A DNA stretch of 64,000 nucleotides. It comes from Rhizobium sp. NXC24. Lineage in GTDB: Bacteria > Pseudomonadota > Alphaproteobacteria > Rhizobiales > Rhizobiaceae. A program made the translations under genes and the position numbers. Every line of letters begins with the position of its first letter. Position 1 is the stretch's first letter. The stretch lies in NCBI RefSeq assembly GCF_002944315.1, contig NZ_CP024311.1, positions 596,501-660,500 on the forward strand, written 5' to 3'. This document shows, in pieces, positions 36,729 to 45,250 of the stretch. A model generated the notes under the pieces. The model saw nothing but the letters and a program-made list of their open reading frames with translations, had not been told where the DNA came from and searched no databases.

Positions 36729-36743
36729 GTTCGATGAATGTTC
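36729..36743. promoter_or_regulatory. SOS (LexA) box GTTC-N7-GTTC
   Basis: GTTC at 36729-36732 and GTTC at 36740-36743 are separated by exactly seven bases, the direct-repeat LexA site known from alphaproteobacteria. It lies 80 bases before the helicase start on the other strand and 176 bases before the SMP-30-like gene. A lone further GTTC occurs at 36709. Confidence 0.7.
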
Positions 36744-36918
36744 TGAATTGGCTAAAACTGTCAAGATCGGGCGGATCTGCACAAAGATGTGACCCTCCCG
36801 TCATGAATTTGGTTCAGATTTAACGAATACCCGGCTCGAAAAAGCTTTTGGGGTACTTATTTACCATCTGTGACACACGATTTTTGGGGTTTCGGTGCGC
36901 TGGGTAGGGTTCCCGAAT

Positions 36919-37794
36919 ATGAACGAGACGATGGCCACCGGATTGCGTCTGCCGGAGGGGCCTGTTGCCCTGACCGATGGTCGCATCGCGCTTGTGGAGA
37001 CTGACGACAGTCGTCGTTGCCTGACGATGATTGTGGGCGGCATCCGCCGTGAAATCTGCCGTACCGGCGGCCGGCCGACCGGGCTCGCCGTCGATGGCGA
37101 CAATTGTTTCTGGGTGGCGGGCGGCCCGGAAAACTCCCTTGTCCGGCTGTCTCCGGAAGGCCGCACCTTGCAGGTGATAGAAGGCGGCAATGACGGCGCG
37201 TTTCTCTACCCGAACGATCTGGCCTTTGGCCCTGACGGCCTGCTCTACATGACCGATTCCGGCGTCCGTATCTCCGATCTGCTCGACGGCGCTGATATCA
37301 ATCCCGATTTTTTCCAGGCGCCCTATAACGGCCGTGTCTATCAGATCGATCCGGCGGAAGGCCGGGTGCAGCGCGTGCTGGCGACCGGTCTGCTCTATGC
37401 CAACGGCATAGCCTTCGGGCCGGACGGATTGCTCTATTACAGCGAGACATTGACCGGGAAAATCTATCGCCAGATCGTCGGCGGGCGGCAGGAACTATTT
37501 GCGCAGGTGATGCCGGCGCCTGCTGTGAAGGCGCTATGTGGACCGGCAGGCATGGCCTTTGATCGCAACGGCACGCTCTATTGCACGATTTATGGGCAAG
37601 GCGAGATTTGCATGGTTGATCCCGCGGGAAAGATCGCCGGCCGTATCCGCACCAATGGCACGCGGCCGGGCAACATCGCTTTCACCCTCGATGGCAAATA
37701 TGCGCTGATTACCGAGCAGGAAAATGGTGTTTTGGAGAGAATAGTGGCGCCGCGGCCAGGACTGGCGCTGCACATGCCCGCCTTCGGATCTTGA
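36919..37794 (+). CDS. SMP-30/gluconolactonase/LRE-like protein
   Basis: A 291-residue six-bladed beta-propeller protein. Blade motifs are seen in GRPTGLAVDGDNCFWVAGG, FLYPNDLAFGPDGLLYMTDSG (the PND metal site and TDSG), LYANGIAFGPDGLLYYSETLTGKIYR and CGPAGMAFDRNGTLYCTIYGQG. Metal ligands of SMP-30 lactonases (Glu of PEG, Asn of PND/YANG, Asp) appear present. No signal peptide. It may hydrolyse a sugar lactone; substrate unknown. ATG 36919 (MNETMATGLRLPEGP) is used instead of a GTG eight codons upstream. Confidence 0.82.
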   Translation: MNETMATGLRLPEGPVALTDGRIALVETDDSRRCLTMIVGGIRREICRTGGRPTGLAVDGDNCFWVAGGPENSLVRLSPEGRTLQVIEGGNDGAFLYPNDLAFGPDGLLYMTDSGVRISDLLDGADINPDFFQAPYNGRVYQIDPAEGRVQRVLATGLLYANGIAFGPDGLLYYSETLTGKIYRQIVGGRQELFAQVMPAPAVKALCGPAGMAFDRNGTLYCTIYGQGEICMVDPAGKIAGRIRTNGTRPGNIAFTLDGKYALITEQENGVLERIVAPRPGLALHMPAFGS

Positions 37795-37801
37795 GGCGGA
37801 A

Positions 37802-37828
37802 GGACATGCCCGGAAGCCGGGCATGTCC
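37802..37828. terminator. Strong hairpin between convergent lactonase and secDF genes
   Basis: GGACATGCCCGG-aag-CCGGGCATGTCC has perfect 12-base arms and lies between two convergent genes, so it can end transcripts from either side. A clear U run is missing. Confidence 0.65.
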
Positions 37829-37849
37829 TCATTCATGTCTATCCGCCGT

Positions 37850-40405
37850 TTATTCGGCAGCAGGAATCTGCTTGTTGTCCTTGCCGGACTTGTCGTCCGA
37901 CTCGGCGTCGTTGGCGACCGCCTTGGCATGGCGGCGGCGCCAATCGCCGAGGAACAGCAGGATCGGAGCGGCGATGAAGACCGACGAGGCGCCAGCGACG
38001 AGTATGCCGAACACCATCGGGATTGCGAAGCTGGAGACGGCGCTGCCGCCCCAGATCGCCATCGGCACCAGCGCCAGGAAGGCGGTGGCGTTGGTATAGA
38101 GGCTTCGCGCCAGGGTCTCGTTGATCGACTTGTCGATGATGTCGCGCAGTGGCATCGACTTATAGAGCCGCATGTTTTCACGCATACGGTCATAGACCAC
38201 GACCTTGTCGTTCACCGAATATCCGACGAGCGTCAGGATCGCGGCGATGGCCGTCAGGTTGAAATCGAGGCCGGTGATCGCGAAGAAGCCGATCGCCTTG
38301 GTGACGTCGAGTACCAGCGTGACAATGGCTCCGACCGCGAACGGCCATTCGAAACGAAACCAGATGTAGAACAGCATCGCCAGGCTGGCGATCACGACCG
38401 ACAGAATGCCGGCCCAGGCAAGTTCGCCCGAAACCTTCGGACCGATGACATCCGTCCCTTCGATGGTCGCGGTTGGGTCGATCTTGACGATTTCTGCCTT
38501 GAGCTTGGTGACCGCGGCTGTCTGTGCCTCTTCGCCGCCGTCCTGGCGTTGGGCGCGGACAAGGAGGCTGCTGTTGTCGCCGAAGGACTGCAGTGCGATT
38601 TCGCCGAGGCCGAGCGTGTTCAGGCCCTCGCGGAACGTCGCCAGATCGGCCGCGTCCTTGGTCTTGACCGACATCTGGATGCCGCCGCGGAAATCGACGC
38701 CGTAGTTGAGGCCTGGATGAATGAACAGGACCACCGAGGCGATCGACAGGATTGCCGAGACGGTGACGCCAAAGAAGCGGGCCTTCATGAACTGGATGTG
38801 CTTGTCATAGGGGCTGAAGGGGATCAGCGGCCTGATGTTGAGCACCTTCAGCTTGCGGCGACGGGTGATGGCGATCATCACGACGCGCACGAAGGCGACG
38901 GAGGTGAACATCGAGATAATGAGGCCGAGACCCATGGTCACGGCAAAGCCGCGAACCGGGCCGGAGCCGAAGTAGAACAGGATGGCGGCGGCGATCAGGG
39001 CCGTCATGTTGCCGTCGATAATCGTAGAATAAGCCTTCTTGAAGCCGTTATCGATGGCGGCGAAGGCGCCGCGGCCCTTGCGGGTTTCTTCGCGGATGCG
39101 CTCGTTGATGAGAACGTTGGCATCCACCGCAAGGCCGATACCAAGGACGACGCCGGCGATGCCGGGCAGCGTCAGCGTGGCGCCGACCAGCGTCAGGGCC
39201 GAGAAGGTCAGGACCGTGTGGATGAGCAGGGCAACATTCGCAAGAATCCCCCAGGCGCCGTAGAGCACGAAGATGAAGGCGGCAACCAAGACGAAGCCGA
39301 TCAGGCCGCTATAGATGCCCTTCTGGATCGCGTCGCTGCCGAGGTCGGCGCCAACAGTGCGTTCTTCGATGACGGTGAGCTTGGCCGGCAGGGCGCCGGC
39401 GCGCAGCAGGGCTGCGAGCGTCGTCGCGCTGTCAGCGGTGAAGTTGCCGGAGATCTGGCCCGAACCGCCGGTGATCGGCTCACGAATGTTCGGCGCGCTC
39501 AGCACTTTGTTGTCGAGCACGATAGCGAAAGGCTTGCCGACGTTTTCGCGGGTGATTTCCGCAAAGCGGTTGGCGCCGGCGCTGTCGAAGCGGAAGGTGA
39601 CGAGTGGCTCGTGCGTATTCGGATCGAAGCTGACGCGGGCGTCTGTGAGGCGGTCGCCGGCAAGCTCGATGCGATCGAGAACCGGATAGCTGTTGCCCTT
39701 GTCATCCTTCAGGATGGTAACACCGGGGCCGGGATTGTTCGGATCGACATTGTCGGCAAGCAGATGGAAGGACATCTTCGCGGTCGAGCCGAGCAGTTCG
39801 CGCAGACGCGACGGATCCTGTGCGCCCGGAAGCTGCACGAGGACGCGGTTGGGACCGACGCGCTGGATGGTCGGTTCGGCGACGCCCACCTGGTCGACGC
39901 GCTTGCGGATGACTTCCAGGCTCTGCTGGACGGCGGAATCGACGTTGGCGGCGATGCCGGCCGGCGAGAAGGACATGGCAATCGCGCTGCCGTTCGGCGT
40001 AATCGTCAGATCGGACTGGCCGGCGGAAAGGCCGGACGCGATCGTATTGGCGAGGGTCCGCAACTGAGTCACCGCATCGCCGCTCTGCGACGGATCAGTC
40101 AGAGTGACGACGATCTGATCACCATTGCGAACGATCGAACGGGTCAGGATGTTCTTGTCGCGCAGGACACGGCGCGAGTCTTGCAGCAGCGATTGCAGCC
40201 GGCCATTGGTCAGGTCCTTCTCGTCGACTTCGAGGACGAGATAGGAACCGCCACGAAGGTCGAGGCCGAGGGAAACCTGGCTGTGCGGAAGCCAGGACGG
40301 CATTTTGCTTAAGACCGACTGCGGCAGCACGTTCGGCAGGGCGATGAGAAAGCCAAGCACGATGATCACCGTATAGGTGAGCACCAGCCATCGTGAGGTG
40401 CGCAT
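37850..40405 (-). CDS. secDF: Fused protein translocase subunit SecDF
   Basis: An 851-residue membrane protein joining SecD and SecF in one chain. The SecD part opens MRTSRWLVLTYTVIIVLGF, then LGLDLRGGSYLVLEVD, a large periplasmic region, and the pore-forming segments GIAGVVLGIGLAVDANVLINERIREE. The SecF part begins near residue 530 with KARFFGVTVSAI, then GVDFRGGIQMSV and the GYSVNDKVVVYDRMRE motif. About twelve transmembrane segments in total. It uses proton-motive force to pull exported proteins through SecYEG. The fusion is common in rhizobia. A small membrane protein gene lies 93 bases upstream on the same strand. Confidence 0.95.
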   Translation of the reverse strand: MRTSRWLVLTYTVIIVLGFLIALPNVLPQSVLSKMPSWLPHSQVSLGLDLRGGSYLVLEVDEKDLTNGRLQSLLQDSRRVLRDKNILTRSIVRNGDQIVVTLTDPSQSGDAVTQLRTLANTIASGLSAGQSDLTITPNGSAIAMSFSPAGIAANVDSAVQQSLEVIRKRVDQVGVAEPTIQRVGPNRVLVQLPGAQDPSRLRELLGSTAKMSFHLLADNVDPNNPGPGVTILKDDKGNSYPVLDRIELAGDRLTDARVSFDPNTHEPLVTFRFDSAGANRFAEITRENVGKPFAIVLDNKVLSAPNIREPITGGSGQISGNFTADSATTLAALLRAGALPAKLTVIEERTVGADLGSDAIQKGIYSGLIGFVLVAAFIFVLYGAWGILANVALLIHTVLTFSALTLVGATLTLPGIAGVVLGIGLAVDANVLINERIREETRKGRGAFAAIDNGFKKAYSTIIDGNMTALIAAAILFYFGSGPVRGFAVTMGLGLIISMFTSVAFVRVVMIAITRRRKLKVLNIRPLIPFSPYDKHIQFMKARFFGVTVSAILSIASVVLFIHPGLNYGVDFRGGIQMSVKTKDAADLATFREGLNTLGLGEIALQSFGDNSSLLVRAQRQDGGEEAQTAAVTKLKAEIVKIDPTATIEGTDVIGPKVSGELAWAGILSVVIASLAMLFYIWFRFEWPFAVGAIVTLVLDVTKAIGFFAITGLDFNLTAIAAILTLVGYSVNDKVVVYDRMRENMRLYKSMPLRDIIDKSINETLARSLYTNATAFLALVPMAIWGGSAVSSFAIPMVFGILVAGASSVFIAAPILLFLGDWRRRHAKAVANDAESDDKSGKDNKQIPAAE

Positions 40406-40498
40406 GAATATTATCCTTGAATACGCTAATGCCAGCGGAGCTTGCCGCTGGTGAACTTGGGGTCATGTCGGAGATGCGCCGTTAAGCGCGGGAACCGG

Positions 40499-40870
40499 TC
40501 AGACGAATGCAGCCGGCGGCGCGCGGGCGAGATAGGCGCGGAAAGGAAGCGATTCGTGCCGTGCGGCTGTGCCGCGTTCGCGCGGCTGCCGCGGATTGCT
40601 CAGAAGTCCGAGCGAGGGAAGGGTCGCAAGCGTTGCCGATCCGATATCGTGCCAGGTGGCTTTCGGCGTGACCGTGCGGTCGGCGACGACTATGCCGCGC
40701 ACCGGATCGCGCAGGGCGACATAAAGCGGTTGGTTGTCCTTGCCGGAGGAGAAGGCCTCCGCATCCGCCCGCGCGGCGAGATTGATGCCGCCGCCGAGCG
40801 CCAGTCCGAGGTAGGCGAAAAAAGCGACAAACAGCGAGGCGATCACACGCGCTCCGGCGCGTCGCGTCAT
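40499..40870 (-). CDS. Small membrane-anchored hypothetical protein
   Basis: About 123 residues from ATG 40870 (MTRRAGARVIASLFVAFFAYLGLALGGG), giving one N-terminal transmembrane segment or uncleaved signal at about 7-28 and a polar remainder with LYVALRDPVRGIVVADRTVTPKATWHDIG. A TTG at 40921 would extend it by 17 charged residues. It lies between kefB-like and secDF genes on the same strand. I do not recognise a family. Codon pattern is consistent with a real gene, but the evidence is moderate. Confidence 0.5.
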   Translation of the reverse strand: MTRRAGARVIASLFVAFFAYLGLALGGGINLAARADAEAFSSGKDNQPLYVALRDPVRGIVVADRTVTPKATWHDIGSATLATLPSLGLLSNPRQPRERGTAARHESLPFRAYLARAPPAAFV

Positions 40871-40936
40871 CCTGCTATCGTTCTCTTCGCTGTCGGCAGC
40901 GCCGAATTCGAACGGGTTCAACGGTTCAAAAGGCCT

Positions 40937-42790
40937 TCATTCCTTTGCCGGAGCGGATTCCGACGGTTCGGTGATGATATCAGGACGCTGCGCGTCTTCA
41001 TAGTACGGCCTGTCATGATGCACTTGCGCAAGCCGGTCAACCATGCCCAGCGCGATTTCCCGCTCTCCCATGATCACCGTATCGGCTCCATATTGCTTGA
41101 GCACATCAACCTCGGCGTCGGAATGAGCGCGGGCGACGATCAGGATCGATGGATTGGCCGCGCGTGCCTGCTCGGCGGCACTGCAAGCTTCAAAGGTATT
41201 CGGAATAGCAATGACCAGGCTGCTGGCGCCGGAAATATTGGCATATGCCAGAACCTCCGCGGAGGCCGCATTGCCGTAGATCGCCTCGATTCCCTGCCGG
41301 GTGAGGTCGCCGATCCGCTTGTCGGAATCTTCGATGACCACAAAGGGCGTACCGGACGATTTAAGGCTCTCCCCGACGATGCTGCCGACGCGGCCATAGC
41401 CGATCAGCACCGCATGGCCCGTCAGTGTAACGGCGTGCAGCTCCTCACCGACCTCGTGGGCCATTGGCTGATCCGCGGAGGCAGGCGAGACTTCGCCCGC
41501 TGTCGACCGTTCTGCTTGCACCGCCGGCTCCGTGCTTTCCGGCATCTCGCTTTGCGGCCTGGTTTCCTGCGTCTTGCGCAGCCAGTCGCAGGCTATGAAG
41601 ACAAGCGGGTTGAGAATGATCGAGATGATCGCGCCGCCAAGGATCAGATCGCGGCCTTCGCCAGGCAGCAGGCCGAGATCGAAGCCGAGCGCGGCGAGGA
41701 TGAAGGAGAATTCGCCGATCTGCGCCAGGCTGGCGGAGATGGTCAGCGCCGTGCTCATCGGCTTGCGGAAGGCGAGCACGATGAAGAAGGCGGCAACCGA
41801 CTTGCCGATCACGATGATGAACACGGTCGCCAGCAGCGGCAGCGGATTGTCGATCAGGATGTTCGGATCGAACAGCATGCCGACCGAGACGAAGAACAGC
41901 ACGGCAAAGGCATCGCGCAGCGGCAGGCTTTCCTGCGCGGCTCGGTGGCTGAGCTCGCTTTCCGACAGGATCATGCCGGCGAAGAAGGCGCCGAGTGCCA
42001 GCGACACGCCGAAGAGTTTCGCGGCCCCGAAGGCGACGCCGAGCGCAATCGCGAGGACACCGAGGCGGAAGAGTTCACGCGAGCCGGTATGGGCGATGCG
42101 GTGTAGGATCCAGGGAATGATCCGCCGGCCGACGACCAGCATCAACCCGACGAAGGCGGCGACCTTCAGCAACGTCATGCCGATAATGCCGGTGATGCCG
42201 AGATCGAGGCCAAGCAAGCGGCTGAGGCCGGCCGATAGCGGCTCGGCCGTGCCATGACCGTCGGCCGAGATGCTGGCTGCAGCCGGGATGAGGACGAGCG
42301 CCAGCACCATGGCCAGGTCCTCGACGATCAGCCAGCCGACCGCGATCTTGCCGCGCTCGCTTTCGACCAGCCGCCGCTCCTGCAAGGCTTTCAGAAGGAC
42401 GACCGTCGAGGCGACGGAGAGCGCGAGGCCGAAGACCAGGCTGCCACCCAGCGGCCAACCCATCAAGGCGCCAAGCCCCCAGCCGAGCAGGGTGGCGAAG
42501 GCGATCTGGACGATCGCGCCGGGAACTGCGATGCCGCGCACCGACAGCAGGTCCTTCAGTGAAAAATGCAGGCCGACGCCGAACATCAACAGGATGACGC
42601 CAATTTCGGCGAGTTCCGGCGCAAGGCTCTGGTCGGCCACGAAGCCGGGCGTATGCGGACCTGCAAGCACGCCCGCGATGAGATAGCCGACGAGCGGCGG
42701 CAGCTTGAATCGATTGGCGATGGCGCCGAAGATGAATGCCAGCACAAGGCCCATGACGATGGTCGAAATCAAGGGCGTGTCGTGCGGCAT
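40937..42790 (-). CDS. CPA2 family cation/proton antiporter, YbaL/KefB-like
   Basis: A 617-residue protein with about twelve transmembrane segments (1 to about 400) of the Na/H exchanger fold, opening IVMGLVLAFIFGAIANRFKLPPLVGYLIAGVLAGPHTPGF and with LLMFGVGLHFSLKDLL. A variable acidic linker (about 410-450) leads to a Rossmann TrkA-N/RCK domain with VLIGYGRVGSIVGESLKSSGTPFVVIEDS. The missing KTN glutathione features make YbaL a better match than true KefB/C. It probably exports potassium or sodium against protons under nucleotide control. Confidence 0.9.
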   Translation of the reverse strand: MPHDTPLISTIVMGLVLAFIFGAIANRFKLPPLVGYLIAGVLAGPHTPGFVADQSLAPELAEIGVILLMFGVGLHFSLKDLLSVRGIAVPGAIVQIAFATLLGWGLGALMGWPLGGSLVFGLALSVASTVVLLKALQERRLVESERGKIAVGWLIVEDLAMVLALVLIPAAASISADGHGTAEPLSAGLSRLLGLDLGITGIIGMTLLKVAAFVGLMLVVGRRIIPWILHRIAHTGSRELFRLGVLAIALGVAFGAAKLFGVSLALGAFFAGMILSESELSHRAAQESLPLRDAFAVLFFVSVGMLFDPNILIDNPLPLLATVFIIVIGKSVAAFFIVLAFRKPMSTALTISASLAQIGEFSFILAALGFDLGLLPGEGRDLILGGAIISIILNPLVFIACDWLRKTQETRPQSEMPESTEPAVQAERSTAGEVSPASADQPMAHEVGEELHAVTLTGHAVLIGYGRVGSIVGESLKSSGTPFVVIEDSDKRIGDLTRQGIEAIYGNAASAEVLAYANISGASSLVIAIPNTFEACSAAEQARAANPSILIVARAHSDAEVDVLKQYGADTVIMGEREIALGMVDRLAQVHHDRPYYEDAQRPDIITEPSESAPAKE

Positions 42791-42893
42791 CGCTGTCTCC
42801 TTCGATACTGGAAATCCCGTGCGGTTTATGACATATTTGGCTTATGTTGACCAATATGGGTGAATTTTGATCGTGAATCAAGGCCGCTACCCG

Positions 42894-43139
42894 ATGATTC
42901 TTACACCCGCACTCTGCCGCGCGGCACGCGGGCTGCTCGACTGGACACAGTTGGATATAGCCGAGAGAGCCGGCGTGTCGCGGAGTACGATCCGCGATTA
43001 CGAGGGCGGGCGCCACGACATTCACCGGGCGACCGAGGCGCAACTGCGTCTGGCCTTCGAAGATGGCGGGGTCGTCTTCGTGGAAATGCCGGAACTTGGT
43101 TGGGGCGTCTGCCTCCGTCCGGCTTCCGACCGCGGTTAG
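42894..43139 (+). CDS. Small helix-turn-helix (XRE-type) DNA-binding protein
   Basis: About 81 residues from ATG 42894 (MILTPALCRAARGLLDWTQLDIAERAGVSRSTIRDYEGGRHDIHRATEAQLRLAFEDGGV). The helix-turn-helix is LDIAERAGVSRSTIRDYE. Rhizobia carry many such one-domain proteins next to unrelated genes. A TTG at 42867 would add nine residues. Target unknown; it is divergent from the antiporter gene, which it may control. Its stop TAG is the first three bases of the dispersed repeat, copy 2. Confidence 0.75.
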   Translation: MILTPALCRAARGLLDWTQLDIAERAGVSRSTIRDYEGGRHDIHRATEAQLRLAFEDGGVVFVEMPELGWGVCLRPASDRG

Positions 43140-43239
43140 AGCGGTTTCGCGTTTCACGGAATCGCTTTCCCGCTCTATCCTTTTGTTTTTACGCATTCCG
43201 GACGGAAAACCGCTTCGCACTTTTCCTGGAATTGCTCTA
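43137..43239. repeat. Dispersed repeat, copy 2, bounded by TAGAGC...GCTCTA
   Basis: A 103-base element in inverted orientation relative to 24967-25051. It starts TAGAGCGGTTTCGCG and ends CTGGAATTGCTCTA. It contains the shared block with TTTTCCTGGAATTGC and CCGGACGGAAAACCGC, and its own internal stem TAGAGCGG/CCGCTCTA with a longer loop. Its two ends give the TAG stops of the HTH gene and the convergent glycosyltransferase gene. Confidence 0.8.
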
Positions 43240-44733
43240 AGGCTTGGGCGCCAGGCAGCTTGGCGAGAGACGGTAGGCGTAGAGCGCCCTGCCTTTCATA
43301 TTGCCGAAATCCGGCGACCAATTCTTGATGAGTTCCGAGCGCCCCGCGGTGCAATCGAACGGTTCGTCGTCGATATAAAGCACCTCGTCCGTCACGGTGG
43401 GTGGCAGCGAAAAATTCTGCTCGTAATAGCTCTTCGGGAAACCGCCGGAATTGCGGGCGTAGATATGATAGGGCTTGCCCTTCAGCGTATAGAACAGATC
43501 GGCAAGAATATCGCGGTTATCGGCGACGATGGTTGAGGTATTCGCCTGCGCGGCGATATCGGCGATCTCTAGGCTGATGGCGCTGCGGCCGACATATCGT
43601 TTCATGACCAGATCGCCGTTCGGCAGCTTGATGTCATAGGCAAACACGGTCAGGACCGGCAACAGGAAGGCAACGACCGAGCCGATGACCAGCGAAACGA
43701 CGAGACCCTTCTTCGTCAGGCGGTGGAGGAGCCAGACGGCGAGGATCGTGCCGGCGGCATAGGCGGTAACCGCCCAATTGGCATAGGCCTTGGCAAACAG
43801 CGCCTGCAGCGTGATCAACGCCACGACCGGAACTGACAGCCAGACGAGCAGCTTTTCCCTGTCGTCGCTTTGCCCGCGGATCATCCGCCAGGCGGCCCAG
43901 AGCATGCCATAGAAGATGACGGGACCGACGACGCCGAACTGCGCGCCGACGAATCCGAGCGCGGCGAGCAGGTGCTTCACCAATCCGCCGCCTTTTCCAT
44001 CGCCATTCCAATGGGCAATACTTTCGGTGTGGCGCACCGTTGCTGCATCATGAGCGAAATTCCACCAGAGATTCGGGGAAACGACGATCGCGCCAGCGAT
44101 GGCGGCGATGAGCACGTCCCGCCAGGCAATGCGTGCCGAACGCAGTGTCAGCATGGCGATGCCGACGCCCGGCAGCAGAAACAGCACCGAATATTTCGTC
44201 AGGAAGGCGATCCCGAGGCTCACGCCGAGGATCAGCGCCTCGGTGATCGAAGAGCGCTTGGTGAGGCCGAGAAAGGCCCAGATGGCAATGGTGACGAACA
44301 GGATCTGGATCGTGTCCGTCGACATCAGCACGGCCGAAAGCGAGGCCGCCGGCAGGGTGACGAAGATGACACCGACCCAGGGCTCGATCTCCCGCCCGGC
44401 ATCCCCCTCGATCAGCCGCCGCGTCGTGCGCATCAGCATCAGGGCGGTGGCGAGATGGAAGAGAGGCGCCGAAACGCGGATCCAGAAAGTCGAGTCCGAT
44501 CCCGATATCGCATTGAAAAAGCGAATGACCCAGGCGATGACCGGCGGCTTCGAATAATAGCCGAAGTCGAGGTTCTGGCCCCAGAACCAATATTGAGCCT
44601 CGTCGACGAAAAGGTCCGTTCTATTGAAGAACAGCATCACCACACGCCAAAGCGTGACGCCGAAGATGATTGTAAGACCAAGCCGCAGTGAAAGTGTCTT
44701 GTGGCTCGTTTCGGTATAGGTGGTGTCGGACAT
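43237..44733 (-). CDS. Glycosyltransferase family 39-type membrane protein (ArnT-like)
   Basis: A 498-residue protein with about ten to twelve transmembrane segments. The N-terminal loop motif FVDEAQYWFWGQNLDFGYYSKPPVIAW carries the catalytic-type Asp-Glu of GT39/ArnT-like enzymes, which move a sugar from a polyprenyl phosphate to a lipid or protein on the periplasmic face. A soluble C-terminal part (about 370-498) has a YHIYARNSGGFPKSYYEQNF stretch. ATG 44733 is used; TTG 44736 lies just before. Acceptor unknown. Its stop lies in the dispersed repeat. Confidence 0.85.
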   Translation of the reverse strand: MSDTTYTETSHKTLSLRLGLTIIFGVTLWRVVMLFFNRTDLFVDEAQYWFWGQNLDFGYYSKPPVIAWVIRFFNAISGSDSTFWIRVSAPLFHLATALMLMRTTRRLIEGDAGREIEPWVGVIFVTLPAASLSAVLMSTDTIQILFVTIAIWAFLGLTKRSSITEALILGVSLGIAFLTKYSVLFLLPGVGIAMLTLRSARIAWRDVLIAAIAGAIVVSPNLWWNFAHDAATVRHTESIAHWNGDGKGGGLVKHLLAALGFVGAQFGVVGPVIFYGMLWAAWRMIRGQSDDREKLLVWLSVPVVALITLQALFAKAYANWAVTAYAAGTILAVWLLHRLTKKGLVVSLVIGSVVAFLLPVLTVFAYDIKLPNGDLVMKRYVGRSAISLEIADIAAQANTSTIVADNRDILADLFYTLKGKPYHIYARNSGGFPKSYYEQNFSLPPTVTDEVLYIDDEPFDCTAGRSELIKNWSPDFGNMKGRALYAYRLSPSCLAPKP

Positions 44734-44895
44734 CAACAGGTCGATCTCGGTGCCGGGTCGTCAGGCTTCATACGGAAGTATCGAGCCCGACGCTAGTTCT
44801 CGCAGAGAGAACGACGGTAAAAGCGCGGCCGATACCACGCGTTCAAGTATCTTCACAAGATATTTGGTCGTCTGTAGACGGCTGAAGCGGGATGC

Positions 44896-45009
44896 TCAGA
44901 GTACGCGCGGAGCGATTTTGCTGCGGGCCTCGTTGATGAGGCTCAGGAACACGAAGGCAGCAAGCGTCATGCCGGCCGTCAACGAAGCAGTCAAACCAAG
45001 AACAATCAT
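44896..45009 (-). CDS. 37-residue single-pass membrane peptide
   Basis: A short gene reading MIVLGLTASLTAGMTLAAFV then FLSLINEARSKIAPRVL, stop TGA. Residues 2-25 form one hydrophobic helix; the C-terminus is basic. The ribosome site GGAGAG lies at ideal spacing before the ATG and codons look native, which supports translation. It is divergent from the che operon in the 517-base gap before icpA. Function unknown; small membrane peptides often adjust larger membrane complexes. Confidence 0.6.
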   Translation of the reverse strand: MIVLGLTASLTAGMTLAAFVFLSLINEARSKIAPRVL

Positions 45010-45169
45010 TGCTCTCTCCGTATCGACATCGAAGGTGTCTCTACTTACCGGATTAGAGCATGAAGCTTGCCTGTGACTTGCGGCTACTTCGCTTTTTACT
45101 CAAAACGGCCGCCGACAGAATTCGAACCCGAAATAGTTTAAATCAAAACGGGATAGCGGACGGGGCTTA

Positions 45170-45195
45170 TTAACCTTCAAGCAAGGAATTAACCA
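45170..45195. promoter_or_regulatory. ATTAACC direct repeats upstream of the che operon
   Basis: ATTAACC occurs at 45170-45176 and 45189-45195, 19 bases apart start to start (near two helical turns), 56 bases before the icpA start. The gap also serves the divergent small peptide gene. Candidate activator or promoter element; the protein is unknown. Confidence 0.4.
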
Positions 45196-45250
45196 TAAAC
45201 ATTGAACTAGCACGTCGGAATGGGAAAACTGTCACTCGTTCTCACCAGGC

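Noticed and set aside
37823..40312. An 829-codon open frame opposite secDF
   Set aside because: No domain and an Asp/Gln/Arg/Gly-rich composition typical of antisense frames in GC-rich DNA; secDF on the other strand is unmistakable.
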